Assembly (NCBI RefSeq): GCF_006783905.1 | Contig: NZ_VFPE01000002.1 | Coordinates: 1-64,000, forward strand | Length of the DNA stretch: 64,000 nucleotides | From: Microbacterium kyungheense | GTDB taxonomy: Bacteria > Actinomycetota > Actinomycetes > Actinomycetales > Microbacteriaceae | Direction: 5' to 3' | Shown here: piece after piece, positions 32,867 through 41,002 of the stretch | Layout of the letters: every line of letters starts with the position of its first letter | Numbering within the stretch: position 1 is the stretch's first letter | Program-made: the position numbers and the translations under genes | Notes under the pieces: generated by a model | Database searches by the model: none | What the model was told of the DNA's origin: nothing | What the model saw: only the letters and a program-made list of their open reading frames with translations

Positions 32867-33802
32867 TCATCGCTCGGCCACGGATTCCTGCAGCAGCGCG
32901 AAGAGCCGAGCGTCCTGGTACACCAGCACGTGGCTGATGGCGCCGGCGGCGTCGCCGTCGAACAGCTGCACGGTGTGCGGCTCGAATCCCTCTGCCGTCA
33001 CGCGGGACAGCAGAATGCCCGGCTGCCCGTTTGCCGAGACGGGCTCCGTGCGCCAGGCCGTGCCGCGGCGCGAGAAGAACTCCGCCATGAACGCGCGGTA
33101 TGTGTCGCGGCCCGTGGACCACGCGGGCACCGGCGGCATCTCGAAGACGACGTCCTCCGAGACGAGGGCCGCGAGCGCATCGACATCGGCCCGTTCGATC
33201 GCCCGTGCGTAGCGCTCGACGGCGGTCGGCGCGAGGTCGTGGGGACGGTGCGTGCCCGCCGCGATCGCGGTGCGGGCGCGCTGCAGCGCCGAGTTCGCCG
33301 ATGCGACCGACACGTCCAGCACGGCCGCCGTCTCGCCGGCGGACAGGCCGATGAGATCGCGCAGCACATACGCGCCGCGTTGCAGCGGAGACAGCGACTG
33401 GAGCATCGCGGTGACAGCGAGGCGGACGTCGCCGCGCCGCTCGGCGGCCGCTTCGACCTCGGATGCCGCCACCCAGCCCGTCGGCGCCGGCATCAGCCAC
33501 GGCACGTCGAACGCGGGGACCAGCGGCGCGCCGATCTCGATCCCCGGCGCCTGCAGGTCGCGGGGGAGCGGGCGGCGCGGCGCGTCGCGCAGCCGGTCGA
33601 CGCACACGTTGCGAGCAATGCGGAACACCCAGGTGGCGAGGCCGGCGCGCGCGGGATCGAAGGTGGCTCGCGCCTTCCAGGCACGTTCCAGCGCGTCCTG
33701 CGCGGCGTCCTCCGCCTCGAAGGGCGAGCCGAGCATCTGGTAGCAGAACGCGAGCAGGCGCGGTCGAAGCCCCGTCAGCTCGTGGGCGTCGAACGTGCTC
33801 AC
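32867..33802 (-). CDS. ECF sigma factor with SnoaL-like C-terminal domain
   Basis: 311-aa sigma-70-family factor. Region 2: RPRLLAFCYQMLGSPFEAEDAAQDALERAW and ATWVFRIARNVCVDRLRD. Region 4: LSPLQRGAYVLRDLIGLSAGETAAVL then SVASANSALQRAR. The C-terminal ~110 residues form an NTF2/SnoaL-like domain, as in the SigJ and SigX5 groups, where the extension controls activity. No anti-sigma gene is adjacent, which fits self-regulation. A -10 TAGGCT six bases before the GTG suggests leaderless expression. Confidence 0.88.
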   Translation of the reverse strand: MSTFDAHELTGLRPRLLAFCYQMLGSPFEAEDAAQDALERAWKARATFDPARAGLATWVFRIARNVCVDRLRDAPRRPLPRDLQAPGIEIGAPLVPAFDVPWLMPAPTGWVAASEVEAAAERRGDVRLAVTAMLQSLSPLQRGAYVLRDLIGLSAGETAAVLDVSVASANSALQRARTAIAAGTHRPHDLAPTAVERYARAIERADVDALAALVSEDVVFEMPPVPAWSTGRDTYRAFMAEFFSRRGTAWRTEPVSANGQPGILLSRVTAEGFEPHTVQLFDGDAAGAISHVLVYQDARLFALLQESVAER

Positions 33803-33811
33803 AGCGCGAGC

Positions 33812-34177
33812 CTAGAGGCCCGCGCCGACGTCCGTCTCGTCGTCGCCGACCAGCGACACGACGTGATCCAGCGCTTCCTGTGCGAGGGGCGTCCAGCGCG
33901 CGAGCGTCGACTCGCGGTCGCTCCGAGCCGGCACGGCGATCCACTCGCGCATCGTCCGGGTGCCCATCGTGACCTCCTGCGCATCGCCCTGCGCGACGAG
34001 CGCGACGGCGCGTTCGCGCGGCAGCTTCACGATCAGGCGGTCGTCGTGGCCGAGGAACGCGACGATCTTGCCCCTGGCGCGGATGCCGGGACTGCGGAAC
34101 ATGGTGCCGATCGTGAGCGGCTCGTCGTGCACGAGTCTCGCGGCGACCTCGTCGAGGAGCTGTGCGTCGACGGTCAT
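33812..34177 (-). CDS. Small TfoX/MmcQ-like protein
   Basis: 121 aa from ATG 34177, with AAGGAGG upstream. It begins TVDAQLLDEVAARLVHDEP; the core MFRSPGIRARGKIVAFLG and LIVKLPRERAVALVAQG resembles TfoX N-terminal/MmcQ-type domains found in actinobacteria. Function unknown. It overlaps the upstream regulator gene by ATGA, so the two are co-expressed. Confidence 0.72.
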   Translation of the reverse strand: MTVDAQLLDEVAARLVHDEPLTIGTMFRSPGIRARGKIVAFLGHDDRLIVKLPRERAVALVAQGDAQEVTMGTRTMREWIAVPARSDRESTLARWTPLAQEALDHVVSLVGDDETDVGAGL

Positions 34178-34842
34178 GGCAGTGCCTCCTTGAGGTGCGG
34201 CATCCCTGCGGGGTATCCGCCGACCACGCGGCGAACGGCTTCGACGTCCCCCGAGATCATCCCCGCCGACGCCGCGGCGTCGATGGGGAGCTGTCCGGTG
34301 AACAGGGCGACCAGCGCGCCCGGATCGCCGTCGACGACGGCCGCCGGCTCGGCGGTGGGCGTGCTCGCGGCGACCTCGATCGAGCCGCCGTCGACGGCGA
34401 TGTCGCAGCCGTCGTCGAGTGAGCCGACACGGACGACCTGCGGCGGCGAGCCGGGCGCGTTGTCGCGGCACAGTCCGCGCAGCGGCAGCTGCAGCCAGTG
34501 GGCGCGGAACTCCTCGTGCGCGGAGGGCGGGCTCATCGTCGGCGCTCCCCATTTGACGAGCTCACGGAGCGCCCCCTCGAGCGCGGCGCCGCGCGGAGTG
34601 AGCGCGAACACGACCACGTTCGCGGGTCGGGGCAGCTGCATCCGCACGACCAGGCCCGCCGACTCCATCTCGCGCAGGCGCGTGGCGAGCAGGTTGGTGG
34701 CGATGCCGGGGAGCCCGCGCTGCAGGTCGGCGTACCGAGATGGGCCGAGCGACAGCAGCTCGCGCACGATCAGGAGCGTCCAGCGGTCACCGACGACGTC
34801 GAGCCCGCGGGCGAGAGCGCAGTACTGGCCATAGGACCTCAC
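34174..34842 (-). CDS. HxlR-type regulator with C-terminal sterol-carrier-like domain
   Basis: 222 aa. The N-terminal winged helix is clear: CALARGLDVVGDRWTLLIVREL, RYADLQRGLPGIATNLLATRL and REMESAGLVVR. The C-terminal ~100 residues resemble the SCP2-like extension seen in a subset of these regulators. GTG 34842 is chosen because TATGCT (34854-34849) lies six bases before it, giving a leaderless mRNA; a longer frame starts at 34872. A palindrome overlapping the divergent promoter is its likely target. Confidence 0.82.
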   Translation of the reverse strand: MRSYGQYCALARGLDVVGDRWTLLIVRELLSLGPSRYADLQRGLPGIATNLLATRLREMESAGLVVRMQLPRPANVVVFALTPRGAALEGALRELVKWGAPTMSPPSAHEEFRAHWLQLPLRGLCRDNAPGSPPQVVRVGSLDDGCDIAVDGGSIEVAASTPTAEPAAVVDGDPGALVALFTGQLPIDAAASAGMISGDVEAVRRVVGGYPAGMPHLKEALP

Positions 34843-34865
34843 GGAGCGAGCATAGCGCGCGGGGG

Positions 34866-34903
34866 TTGACAAAGAAACGCAGTCGCTTGACTATTTCAAG
34901 TGA
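34866..34903 (+). promoter_or_regulatory. Promoter with operator for the SnoaL-like gene
   Basis: TTGACA (34866-34871), 17-base spacer, GACTAT (34889-34894). TCGCTTGA and TCAAGTGA (34883-34890 and 34896-34903) form an inverted repeat with 7 of 8 positions paired, covering the -10. The divergent HxlR-type protein probably represses here. Confidence 0.7.
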
Positions 34904-34936
34904 CGCTGGAATCGCGCACCGTGAACGGAGGACGCC

Positions 34937-35320
34937 ATGACCATCAACACGTCTGTGGCCGAGAGTCCCACGCTCTCGCGGTACTACGACGTGCTCCGCG
35001 CCGGCGCCGAGGCGTATCGGGACGGGCGCGACCTGCTGCCCCTGCTGGCCGACGACTTCGTGTTCGACGGCCCGATCGCGGGTCGCGTCGCGGGCGGCGC
35101 TCGCTTCGCGCACGGCGTCCGCGGGTTCGTCGAGAACGTGCGCGAGATCACGCTGCTGCAGGTCGTGACCGGGGATGCCGCGGCCGCAGTGCTCTACGAC
35201 GCCGAGATGCCGGGCGGGGCGGTGCGGTTCTCAGAGTTCTTCGTCTTCGATGGCGACCGGATCGCCGAGCTGCGGATCCAGTACGACGCGGCCGACTACC
35301 TTGCGAAGGGCGGGCGCTGA
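34937..35320 (+). CDS. SnoaL-like (NTF2-fold) protein
   Basis: 127 aa with an NTF2-like cone fold: TLSRYYDVLRAGAEAYRDG, LLPLLADDFVFDGPIAGRV, and VRFSEFFVFDGDRIAELRIQY. Members can be enzymes or ligand-binding proteins; no catalytic set stands out. It is divergent from the HxlR-type regulator and has a regulated promoter. Its stop codon lies inside a terminator shared with the convergent gene. Confidence 0.83.
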   Translation: MTINTSVAESPTLSRYYDVLRAGAEAYRDGRDLLPLLADDFVFDGPIAGRVAGGARFAHGVRGFVENVREITLLQVVTGDAAAAVLYDAEMPGGAVRFSEFFVFDGDRIAELRIQYDAADYLAKGGR

Positions 35321-35338
35321 GGGTCGCGCCCTCAGCGC
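35314..35338. terminator. Bidirectional terminator containing both stop codons
   Basis: GCGCTGAGGG (35314-35323) pairs perfectly with CCCTCAGCGC (35329-35338) around TCGCG. The TGA of the plus-strand gene and the TGA of the minus-strand gene both lie in the stem. Confidence 0.75.
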
Positions 35339-35688
35339 TTCTTCGCGTCGCCCTCCGTGGGGCGGTACTTGATCATTCCGCCCGCGACGAGGAACACGAC
35401 CGCAGCGACGGGCTGCGCGGCGATCCAGACCGGTCCGCTGAAATCGAACGGATAGATCGGGTTCCAGATCACGGCGATGGCCGCGAACACCGGCAGCCAC
35501 CACCATTGCCTCGCCTGCACCGCGAACCATCCGACGATGACCGCGAGGATCGCGACGACGAACCGGATCAGCAGGAACCAGTCGTTGCCGATCAGCAGCG
35601 GCGCGAGAAAGAGTGCGATCGCGGCGAGCACGCCGGGGGCGAGCGCATTGCGCTGGTACGCGACAGGCTGCGGGGTGCGTGCACTCAT
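35332..35688 (-). CDS. Small membrane protein with four helices (DUF6804-like)
   Basis: 118 aa with four membrane helices: APGVLAAIALFLAPLLIG, FLLIRFVVAILAVIVGWFAV, WWWLPVFAAIAVIWNP and VWIAAQPVAAVVFLVAGG. The WNPIYPFDF motif after helix 3 is a recognisable signature of a small uncharacterised family, tentatively DUF6804. Function unknown. Confidence 0.75.
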   Translation of the reverse strand: MSARTPQPVAYQRNALAPGVLAAIALFLAPLLIGNDWFLLIRFVVAILAVIVGWFAVQARQWWWLPVFAAIAVIWNPIYPFDFSGPVWIAAQPVAAVVFLVAGGMIKYRPTEGDAKKR

Positions 35689-35759
35689 GCCTCGATCCTT
35701 TCACCTTGCCGCGCGGTGCCGTGCCGCAGTGGCGGGGCCGGGATGTCGGGACCGCGGTC

Positions 35760-36194
35760 TCACTGGAGGCAGAACTCGTTGCCCTCAGGATCCTGCAGCT
35801 GGTAGTAGTGCTCGCCCCAGGGTCCCCACCGCTGGTCGATGGTCCGGGTGACGGTCGCCCCCAGCGCGACGAGCCGATCCTTCTCAGCTTCGAGGATCTC
35901 GTCGTGCGTGCGCGCGTCGTCCGGATCGCGTGCCACGTTGACATCGAGATGGATGCGGTTCCGCTCGGACTTCGGGCCATCGGCGTGATGGAAGAACAGG
36001 CGGGGACCCTTGCCCTCGGGGTCCTCGGCGAGGGCCCGCTTGCCGAGATCCTCCTCTGTCAGCCCGGAGTCCAGCAGCTGCCGGCGCAGCGGGTCCTCCC
36101 ACTCCATCGCCGGGTAGCCGAACACCGCTGACCAGAAATGCGACAGTGCGCGGGGGTCGTCCGCGTAGAACGTGATGTTGCCGAGTGTCGCCAT
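35760..36194 (-). CDS. VOC family (glyoxalase/bleomycin-resistance-like) protein
   Basis: 144 aa from ATG 36194 with AAGGAGG upstream. Two beta-alpha-beta-beta-beta modules: NITFYADDPRALSHFWSAVFG, LFFHHADGPKSERNRIHLDV, and WGPWGEHYYQLQDPEGNEFCL. His and Glu residues at the usual metal positions are present (IHLDV, PEGNEF). Substrate unknown. Confidence 0.87.
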   Translation of the reverse strand: MATLGNITFYADDPRALSHFWSAVFGYPAMEWEDPLRRQLLDSGLTEEDLGKRALAEDPEGKGPRLFFHHADGPKSERNRIHLDVNVARDPDDARTHDEILEAEKDRLVALGATVTRTIDQRWGPWGEHYYQLQDPEGNEFCLQ

Positions 36195-36276
36195 CGTCCG
36201 CCTCCTTGCGTCGGACACCACCATCGCAGGGGCCTCCGACAGGCGCAACGGAGGGCACGGAAGCTAGGCTCGCAGC

Positions 36277-36675
36277 GTGCCCGCCACGCAGTCGCCACGT
36301 CCGCGTACGTCGTCGACGTCGCGCACGGCGTTCTGGGTCGTCGCGGCACTGGGGCCGCTGAGCGCGGCCATCGCCTGGTTCTGGTACGGCTTCGCGCAGG
36401 CCGAGGCGCAGTCCGAGCAGGGGAAGGCACTCGCAGCAGGGACCACGATGGCAGGTTTCGCGGAGGTCGTCGGCGGCATCCCGCTGGTGCTCGCCCACAT
36501 CGTCGGAGTGGGACTCCTCGTGACGCTCGGCTGGTTCGGCTATCGCGGCCGAGGCATCGCTCTCGCGCTCGGTGCCGTGCTCGTCGCGAGCCTCATCGGG
36601 GTCGGCGTCGCTCAGTTGACGTACGGTGGCGAGCTCTTCGACCTCGGCATCGGCAACGACACGTTCGTGCCCTGA
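36277..36675 (+). CDS. Hypothetical membrane protein
   Basis: 132 aa with three membrane helices (about 18-38, 72-92 and 95-118) and no recognised family. The GTG start lies six bases after TAGGCT (36265-36270), as in other leaderless genes of this window. It is divergent from the VOC gene. Confidence 0.6.
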   Translation: MPATQSPRPRTSSTSRTAFWVVAALGPLSAAIAWFWYGFAQAEAQSEQGKALAAGTTMAGFAEVVGGIPLVLAHIVGVGLLVTLGWFGYRGRGIALALGAVLVASLIGVGVAQLTYGGELFDLGIGNDTFVP

Positions 36676-36887
36676 GGCGCTGCGGCACGGGTCACTTACA
36701 GAAGCCCTGCATCGAGACGGCCCATCGTTCCCCGAGCGACGCGTGCGACTGCACGACGAGGATGAGCGGGATGTGACCGAGGTGGCGTCCGCAGCCCTGC
36801 CTAGTCGATCGGTCGCCGGTCAGCAACCCCCGTTCGCCGGGCCGTCGCCTCCTCCTAGCGTGAGGGCACGAGCGTGAGGAGCAGCCG

Positions 36888-37871
36888 ATGGCGAATTTCG
36901 GGTACACGTTGATGACCGAGCAGAGCGGTCCGAAGGACCTCGTCCGGTACGCGCAGGCGGCGGAGCGCGCCGGATTCGACTTCGAGGTCTGCAGCGACCA
37001 CTACTCGCCGTGGCTGGTGAGTCAGGGACACTCCCCGTATGCGTGGGCGGTGCTCGGCGCGGTCGCCCAAGCGACGGAGCGGGTCGAGCTGATGACCTAC
37101 GTCACATGCCCCACGATGCGGTACCACCCTGCGGTGGTCGCGCAGAAGGCGGCGACGCTGCAGCTGCTCGCGGACGGCAGGTTCACCCTCGGGCTCGGCT
37201 CGGGCGAGAACCTCAATGAGCACACCGTGGGCCGCGGGTGGCCCACGGTGGATGTGCGGCAGTCGATGCTGGAGGAAGCGGTGCACATCATCCGTGCACT
37301 CCACGGGGGCGAGTTGACGACCTTCGCGGGCGACCATTTCCGTGTGGACTCCGCGAGGATCTGGGATCTGCCCGACGACGGCGTGCCCATCGGCATCGCC
37401 GTTTCGGGCGACGATTCCATCGAGCGGTTCGCGCCGCTGGCCGATCACATGATCGCCGTTGAGCCGGACGAGAAGCTCGTGTCGGCATGGGAGGCGAGCC
37501 ACCAGGGCGCGGGAGCTCGCAAGATCGGTCAGGTGCCGATCTCGTGGGACCCCGACAAAGAGGCGGCGGTCGACCGCGCGCATGACCAGTTCCGGTGGTT
37601 CGGCGGCGGATGGGCCGTGAACGCGGACCTGCCCACGACGGCAGGATTCGAGGCGGCGAGCTGCTTCGTACGCCCGGACGATGTCGCCGGCTCGATCGCC
37701 TGCGGCCCGGATCTCGACGAACTGGCCGCCGCTGCGGGGCCCTACCTCGATGCCGGTTTCACCGACATCGCATTCGTGCAGGTCGGCGACCAGGCACAGG
37801 ACCGGTTCCTGGCGGAAGCCGCCGGCCCTCTGTTGGAGAGGGCGCGCGCGCTCACTGAGCATCACGCTTGA
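36888..37871 (+). CDS. F420-dependent LLM oxidoreductase, TIGR03557/FGD-like
   Basis: 327-aa TIM-barrel enzyme closely resembling F420-dependent glucose-6-phosphate dehydrogenase-like proteins: FDFEVCSDHYSPWLVSQGHS, TYVTCPTMRYHPAVVAQKAAT, FTLGLGSGENLNEH and DGVPIGIAVSGDDSIER. The His in CSDHYSPW sits at the catalytic position. With the PPOX protein at 16517 it suggests this organism makes cofactor F420. True substrate unknown. Confidence 0.88.
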   Translation: MANFGYTLMTEQSGPKDLVRYAQAAERAGFDFEVCSDHYSPWLVSQGHSPYAWAVLGAVAQATERVELMTYVTCPTMRYHPAVVAQKAATLQLLADGRFTLGLGSGENLNEHTVGRGWPTVDVRQSMLEEAVHIIRALHGGELTTFAGDHFRVDSARIWDLPDDGVPIGIAVSGDDSIERFAPLADHMIAVEPDEKLVSAWEASHQGAGARKIGQVPISWDPDKEAAVDRAHDQFRWFGGGWAVNADLPTTAGFEAASCFVRPDDVAGSIACGPDLDELAAAAGPYLDAGFTDIAFVQVGDQAQDRFLAEAAGPLLERARALTEHHA

Positions 37872-38021
37872 CTTAGGCCGGTCGAGGTCGACAGCGTTCT
37901 CCTGCATCGAGGTGCACGGGGGTGTTCTCCGGGTACACCCTTGACGAGAGACTCCCGCCGGCGATATGAAGCGCGTTCCATAGAAGAGTCCGGTTGCTCG
38001 ATAGGACGCGAGGAGAAGCGC

Positions 38022-38360
38022 ATGACTGACACCACAGATGACCCGGGCTGGACCGGCGGGCAGAACGCCTTCGGTGAGTTCGCCCCGGGGATGGTGCACT
38101 ACACCGACAGGGTCCTCTTCGACGAGGTGTGGGAACGCCCGGGTCTGTCCAAACGGGATCGGAGCCTCGTCACCATCGCAGCGCTGACCGCGATGGGAAA
38201 GATGGACCAGCTCCGATTCCATCTCGGGTTCGCTCGCCGCAACGGCGTCACCGACGAGGAGCTGAGAGAAGCCCTGCTGCAGTTGGCGTTCTACTCCGGC
38301 TGGCCCAACGGGATGGGTGCGACCGCGGTGCTGAAGAACATCATCGAGGACGACGAGTGA
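38022..38360 (+). CDS. Carboxymuconolactone decarboxylase family (AhpD-like) protein
   Basis: 112 aa from ATG 38022 with AGGAG upstream. CMD core: WERPGLSKRDRSLVTIAALTAM and LRFHLGFARRNGVTDEELREALLQLAFYSGWPNG. The AhpD CxxC is absent, so it is closer to the decarboxylase side of the family. It is followed 16 bases later by a cupin gene, a pairing common in bacteria for unassigned oxidative metabolism. Confidence 0.87.
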   Translation: MTDTTDDPGWTGGQNAFGEFAPGMVHYTDRVLFDEVWERPGLSKRDRSLVTIAALTAMGKMDQLRFHLGFARRNGVTDEELREALLQLAFYSGWPNGMGATAVLKNIIEDDE

Positions 38361-38376
38361 CAGGCCGGGAGACACC

Positions 38377-38820
38377 ATGAACGACCACGGATTCGAGCAG
38401 ATCTTCCCGCTCGGGGAGACGAACGACGCCTACGCCCAGTACTTCACGGGGCAGAGCTACAACGCCCCACTGACTGACGGCGCGGTGCCGGTCGCGAACA
38501 TCTCGTTCGAGCCCGGCTGCCGCAACAACTGGCACATCCACCACGGCACGAACGGCGGAGGAGACCAGATCCTGATGTGCACGGCCGGCAGCGGCTGGTA
38601 CCAGGCCGACGGCGAGGAACCCGTCAGTATGGTGGCGGGCACCGTCATCCGTGTCCCGGCCGGCACCAAGCACTGGCACGGTGCGAAGTCGGACTCCTGG
38701 TTCAGTCACGTCGCCTTCATCACCCCCGGCGACGGCGTGAGCAACGAATGGCTCGAACCGCTCGCCGACGACGAGTACCGCAGGCTGCCCGCGAGCACCG
38801 ACGACGGAGCGAGCGCATGA
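38377..38820 (+). CDS. Cupin-domain protein
   Basis: 147 aa, a single cupin with a good metal site: NWHIHHGTNGGGDQILMCTAG (broken here by family spacing) and GTKHWHGAKSDSWFSHVAF. Four histidines and a glutamine or glutamate could bind Fe or Mn. It is co-transcribed with the CMD protein. Confidence 0.87.
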   Translation: MNDHGFEQIFPLGETNDAYAQYFTGQSYNAPLTDGAVPVANISFEPGCRNNWHIHHGTNGGGDQILMCTAGSGWYQADGEEPVSMVAGTVIRVPAGTKHWHGAKSDSWFSHVAFITPGDGVSNEWLEPLADDEYRRLPASTDDGASA

Positions 38821-38857
38821 GCAGTCGCCCGACGCGCCGCCCGGCGGACGCCGTCGG

Positions 38858-39255
38858 TCAGGTCGTTGCGAGGGCTCGCACGCGGTTGCCGCGTGCGTTG
38901 TGCTCCAGCTCCACCAAGCCGAGCTCCTCGAGGAGGGGCGGAAGATACATCCCGAATCGGCCCCGGTAGCCCTTGCGGGTGCCGTACCAGCCTCCAAGGG
39001 GTTGGCCTCCGAGCGTCCCCACGCTTCTACGGTGCCCTCGGCCGCAGGCTTCTGCTCGTCGGCCGAACCGAGGGGCACCCAGCCGGCTTGTTCGACGAGC
39101 CATCCGTGGAGGTCTTCGACTGCACGTGCCTGGTAGGTCAGACGGGTGCTGCCCACCTTGCACACGAGCTGCTCGCCGTCCCGGTACATCGTGTACTCCG
39201 ATGTGCCCGGTGCTGTGCGCAGCACCTACGGATCGGAGTTGGTCCCCGCTGCCAT
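38858..39255 (-). pseudogene. Disrupted copy of a conserved ~132-aa gene (paralogue of 56039-56437)
   Basis: Aligned with the intact copy at 56039, this gene has two inactivating changes. Codon 10 is TAG where the intact copy has TGG. Near 38991-39007 one base is missing, so AAC CCC TTG GAG is read where the intact frame continues VGGWYGTRKG. Apart from these, the protein is highly similar: LRTAPGTSEYTMYRDGEQLV and RGRFGMYLPPLLEELGLVEL are shared. Similarity continues some 60 bases upstream of the start. Function of the family is unknown. Confidence 0.88.
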
Positions 39256-39547
39256 TGTCTTCCCCTCGCAGTCCCTGAGCCTCAGTGTGCTCTGCGGAGT
39301 GCCTCCAGCAAGGGCAGCCTCCGGTCGACCTCGACACGGTCGGCCCCCTGCCCCTACGCTCGCCGCGGCCTGTCGTACGTCGAGCGGGGGCTGTGTCGGT
39401 GGCGGGTGTCTCCGATCGACTACAGCACCCGTCCGAGCGGTGTCAACCCTCCGCGCGGTGTCGGCGCGCGCGTCATGATCGCCAGCGGGCGGTGTCGCCG
39501 CCCGGCAAGGGAGGGGCGGGTCGACCTGCCCGGAAAGGGAACAACCC
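39256..39547. other. Gap without a recognisable gene
   Basis: Nothing coding is convincing in these 292 bases. The left part keeps the upstream homology of the pseudogene. AAAGGGA near the right end serves the DUF6458 gene. Confidence 0.6.
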
Positions 39548-39820
39548 ATGAGCATAGGAACTGGAATCGCACTCTTCGCGATCGGCGCCATCCTGGCGTT
39601 CGCGGTCAATGTCGACGTCGGATGGGTGAGCCTCGACATGGTGGGCTACATCCTGATGATCGCCGGAGCCGTCGTCTTCCTCGTCGGCATCGTGCTGCTG
39701 TTCCGTCGTCGTCGCAGCGACACGGTGACCCGCACGGTGGCGGATCCCGTCGCCCCGCGCGCCGAACCCGGGATCTCCCACCGCATCACTCGTGAGACGG
39801 ACGACACGGTCGGCCTCTGA
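39548..39820 (+). CDS. DUF6458 family membrane protein
   Basis: 90 aa with two membrane helices (GIALFAIGAILAFAV and VGYILMIAGAVVFLVGIVLLF), then a basic RRRR and a hydrophilic tail. The spacing and VDVGWVSLDMVGYILM signature match DUF6458, common in actinobacteria. Function unknown. Confidence 0.88.
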   Translation: MSIGTGIALFAIGAILAFAVNVDVGWVSLDMVGYILMIAGAVVFLVGIVLLFRRRRSDTVTRTVADPVAPRAEPGISHRITRETDDTVGL

Positions 39821-39826
39821 CCGGGT

Positions 39827-40317
39827 TCAAGGCAGGAGCGTCGCAGCCAAACCGGGTGCGACGCTCTGACCTTTGATGGATCGCGGCGTCGACTGGCCAC
39901 GAGATCTGAATCGAGACGCGCAGATGCCTGAAGGCCGGGTCCCTTCTCGACTGCGGCGGGGAGCTGCCAGCGTGACGGCGTATAGCGAGAACGATAGGAG
40001 GGCGAATGAGGCGGCCGTGAAGGTCCAGATCGTCGGCTCCGCGGCCGCAGGGGCGATTGCGCCGGTCGCGACGACGGCGCAGACGACCATGACCCGTCCC
40101 GGGGGCCGATCCAGCCAGCGACCGACGGGGATCGCGCACCCAGCCGACATCAGGAGACCCAGTGTGATGGCGAAGAAACTGAGCCGTCGTCCCAGCCCGT
40201 GTCGGCCACGATGATCGGGGCGGCAACGAGGATCGCGTAGTAGAGGACTTCCCAGGCGACGACTTGGGCCAGTGCGAGCGCCGTCAGCCGGCGGCCGCTC
40301 GCAGCGTTCGGGGTCAA
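39827..40317 (-). pseudogene. Decayed N-terminal part of an MFS transporter
   Basis: Starting at TTG 40317, 8 bases after the aquaporin stop, the frame reads LALAQVVAWEVLYYAILVAA then PIIVADTGWD, typical of MFS helix 1. It then shifts frame near 40170-40190; another frame continues FFAITLGLLMSAGCAIPVGR then WLDRPPGRVMVV (helix 2 and motif A). Two more helix-like segments follow before it ends; the remaining eight helices are missing. It lies last in the arsR-aquaporin operon, so it probably was an arsenical exporter. Confidence 0.72.
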
Positions 40318-40324
40318 TCGCTTG

Positions 40325-41002
40325 TTACGCCGGCGCGGCGGTGGTCGTGGGGAAGACTCCGCGGATGGCGACGTAGCCGATCGCTGCGCCCACCGCCTGT
40401 GCGGCGATGAATGGCAACGCCGACGCGGGCGCGATGCCGGCGAACGTGTCGGTGAACATGCGGCCCACGGTGATCGCCGGGTTCGCGAAGCTCGTGGACG
40501 ACGTGAAGAAATACGCAGCCCCGATGTACGCGCCCACCGCGGGCGCTGCCAGGTGCGATCGTCCGGTGCGTACGAGCGCGAAGATCAAGAAGATGAGGCC
40601 TGCCGTCGCGACGACCTCCGACAGCAGCCGTGGACCGTCGGCCCGGTCGGTCGTGCTCCAGGCGACGGCCGGCACCGCGAACATGAGGTTCGCGAGGATC
40701 GCGCCGACGATGCATCCGAGGATCTGCATCGGCACGTAGACGGCCGCCGTGTCCCACTTCTTCCGGTGCAGCGCGATGTCGACGAGAGTGACCACGGGGT
40801 TGAAGTGCGACCCCGACACCGTGGCGAAGACGAGGATCAGCACGGCGAGACCCAGAGCTGTCGCGAACGCGTTCTCGAACAGCTGCAGCCCGACATCCGT
40901 GGGGGAGAGCTGCTGCGCGGCGATCCCCGACCCGATGACGACGGCAGCGAGTCCTGCGCTGCCGAGGAACTCGCCTGCGGCAGCGCGGATGGCGTGGGTC
41001 AT
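40325..41002 (-). CDS. Aquaporin family channel, AqpS-like, in the ars operon
   Basis: 225-aa membrane channel of the MIP family with six helices. The two pore motifs are SHFNPVVTL (NPV instead of NPA) and FANPAITVGR. Such channels encoded beside arsR can let arsenite or methylarsenite out of the cell in place of a pump, as described for AqpS of Sinorhizobium. The start ATG 41002 overlaps the arsR stop (ATGA). The substrate is inferred from context. Confidence 0.88.
   Translation of the reverse strand: MTHAIRAAAGEFLGSAGLAAVVIGSGIAAQQLSPTDVGLQLFENAFATALGLAVLILVFATVSGSHFNPVVTLVDIALHRKKWDTAAVYVPMQILGCIVGAILANLMFAVPAVAWSTTDRADGPRLLSEVVATAGLIFLIFALVRTGRSHLAAPAVGAYIGAAYFFTSSTSFANPAITVGRMFTDTFAGIAPASALPFIAAQAVGAAIGYVAIRGVFPTTTAAPA

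Noticed and set aside
38858..39255. A programmed frameshift instead of a pseudogene
   Set aside because: There is also an in-frame TAG at codon 10 where the intact copy has TGG, and no slippery sequence at the shift. Two independent lesions fit decay better.
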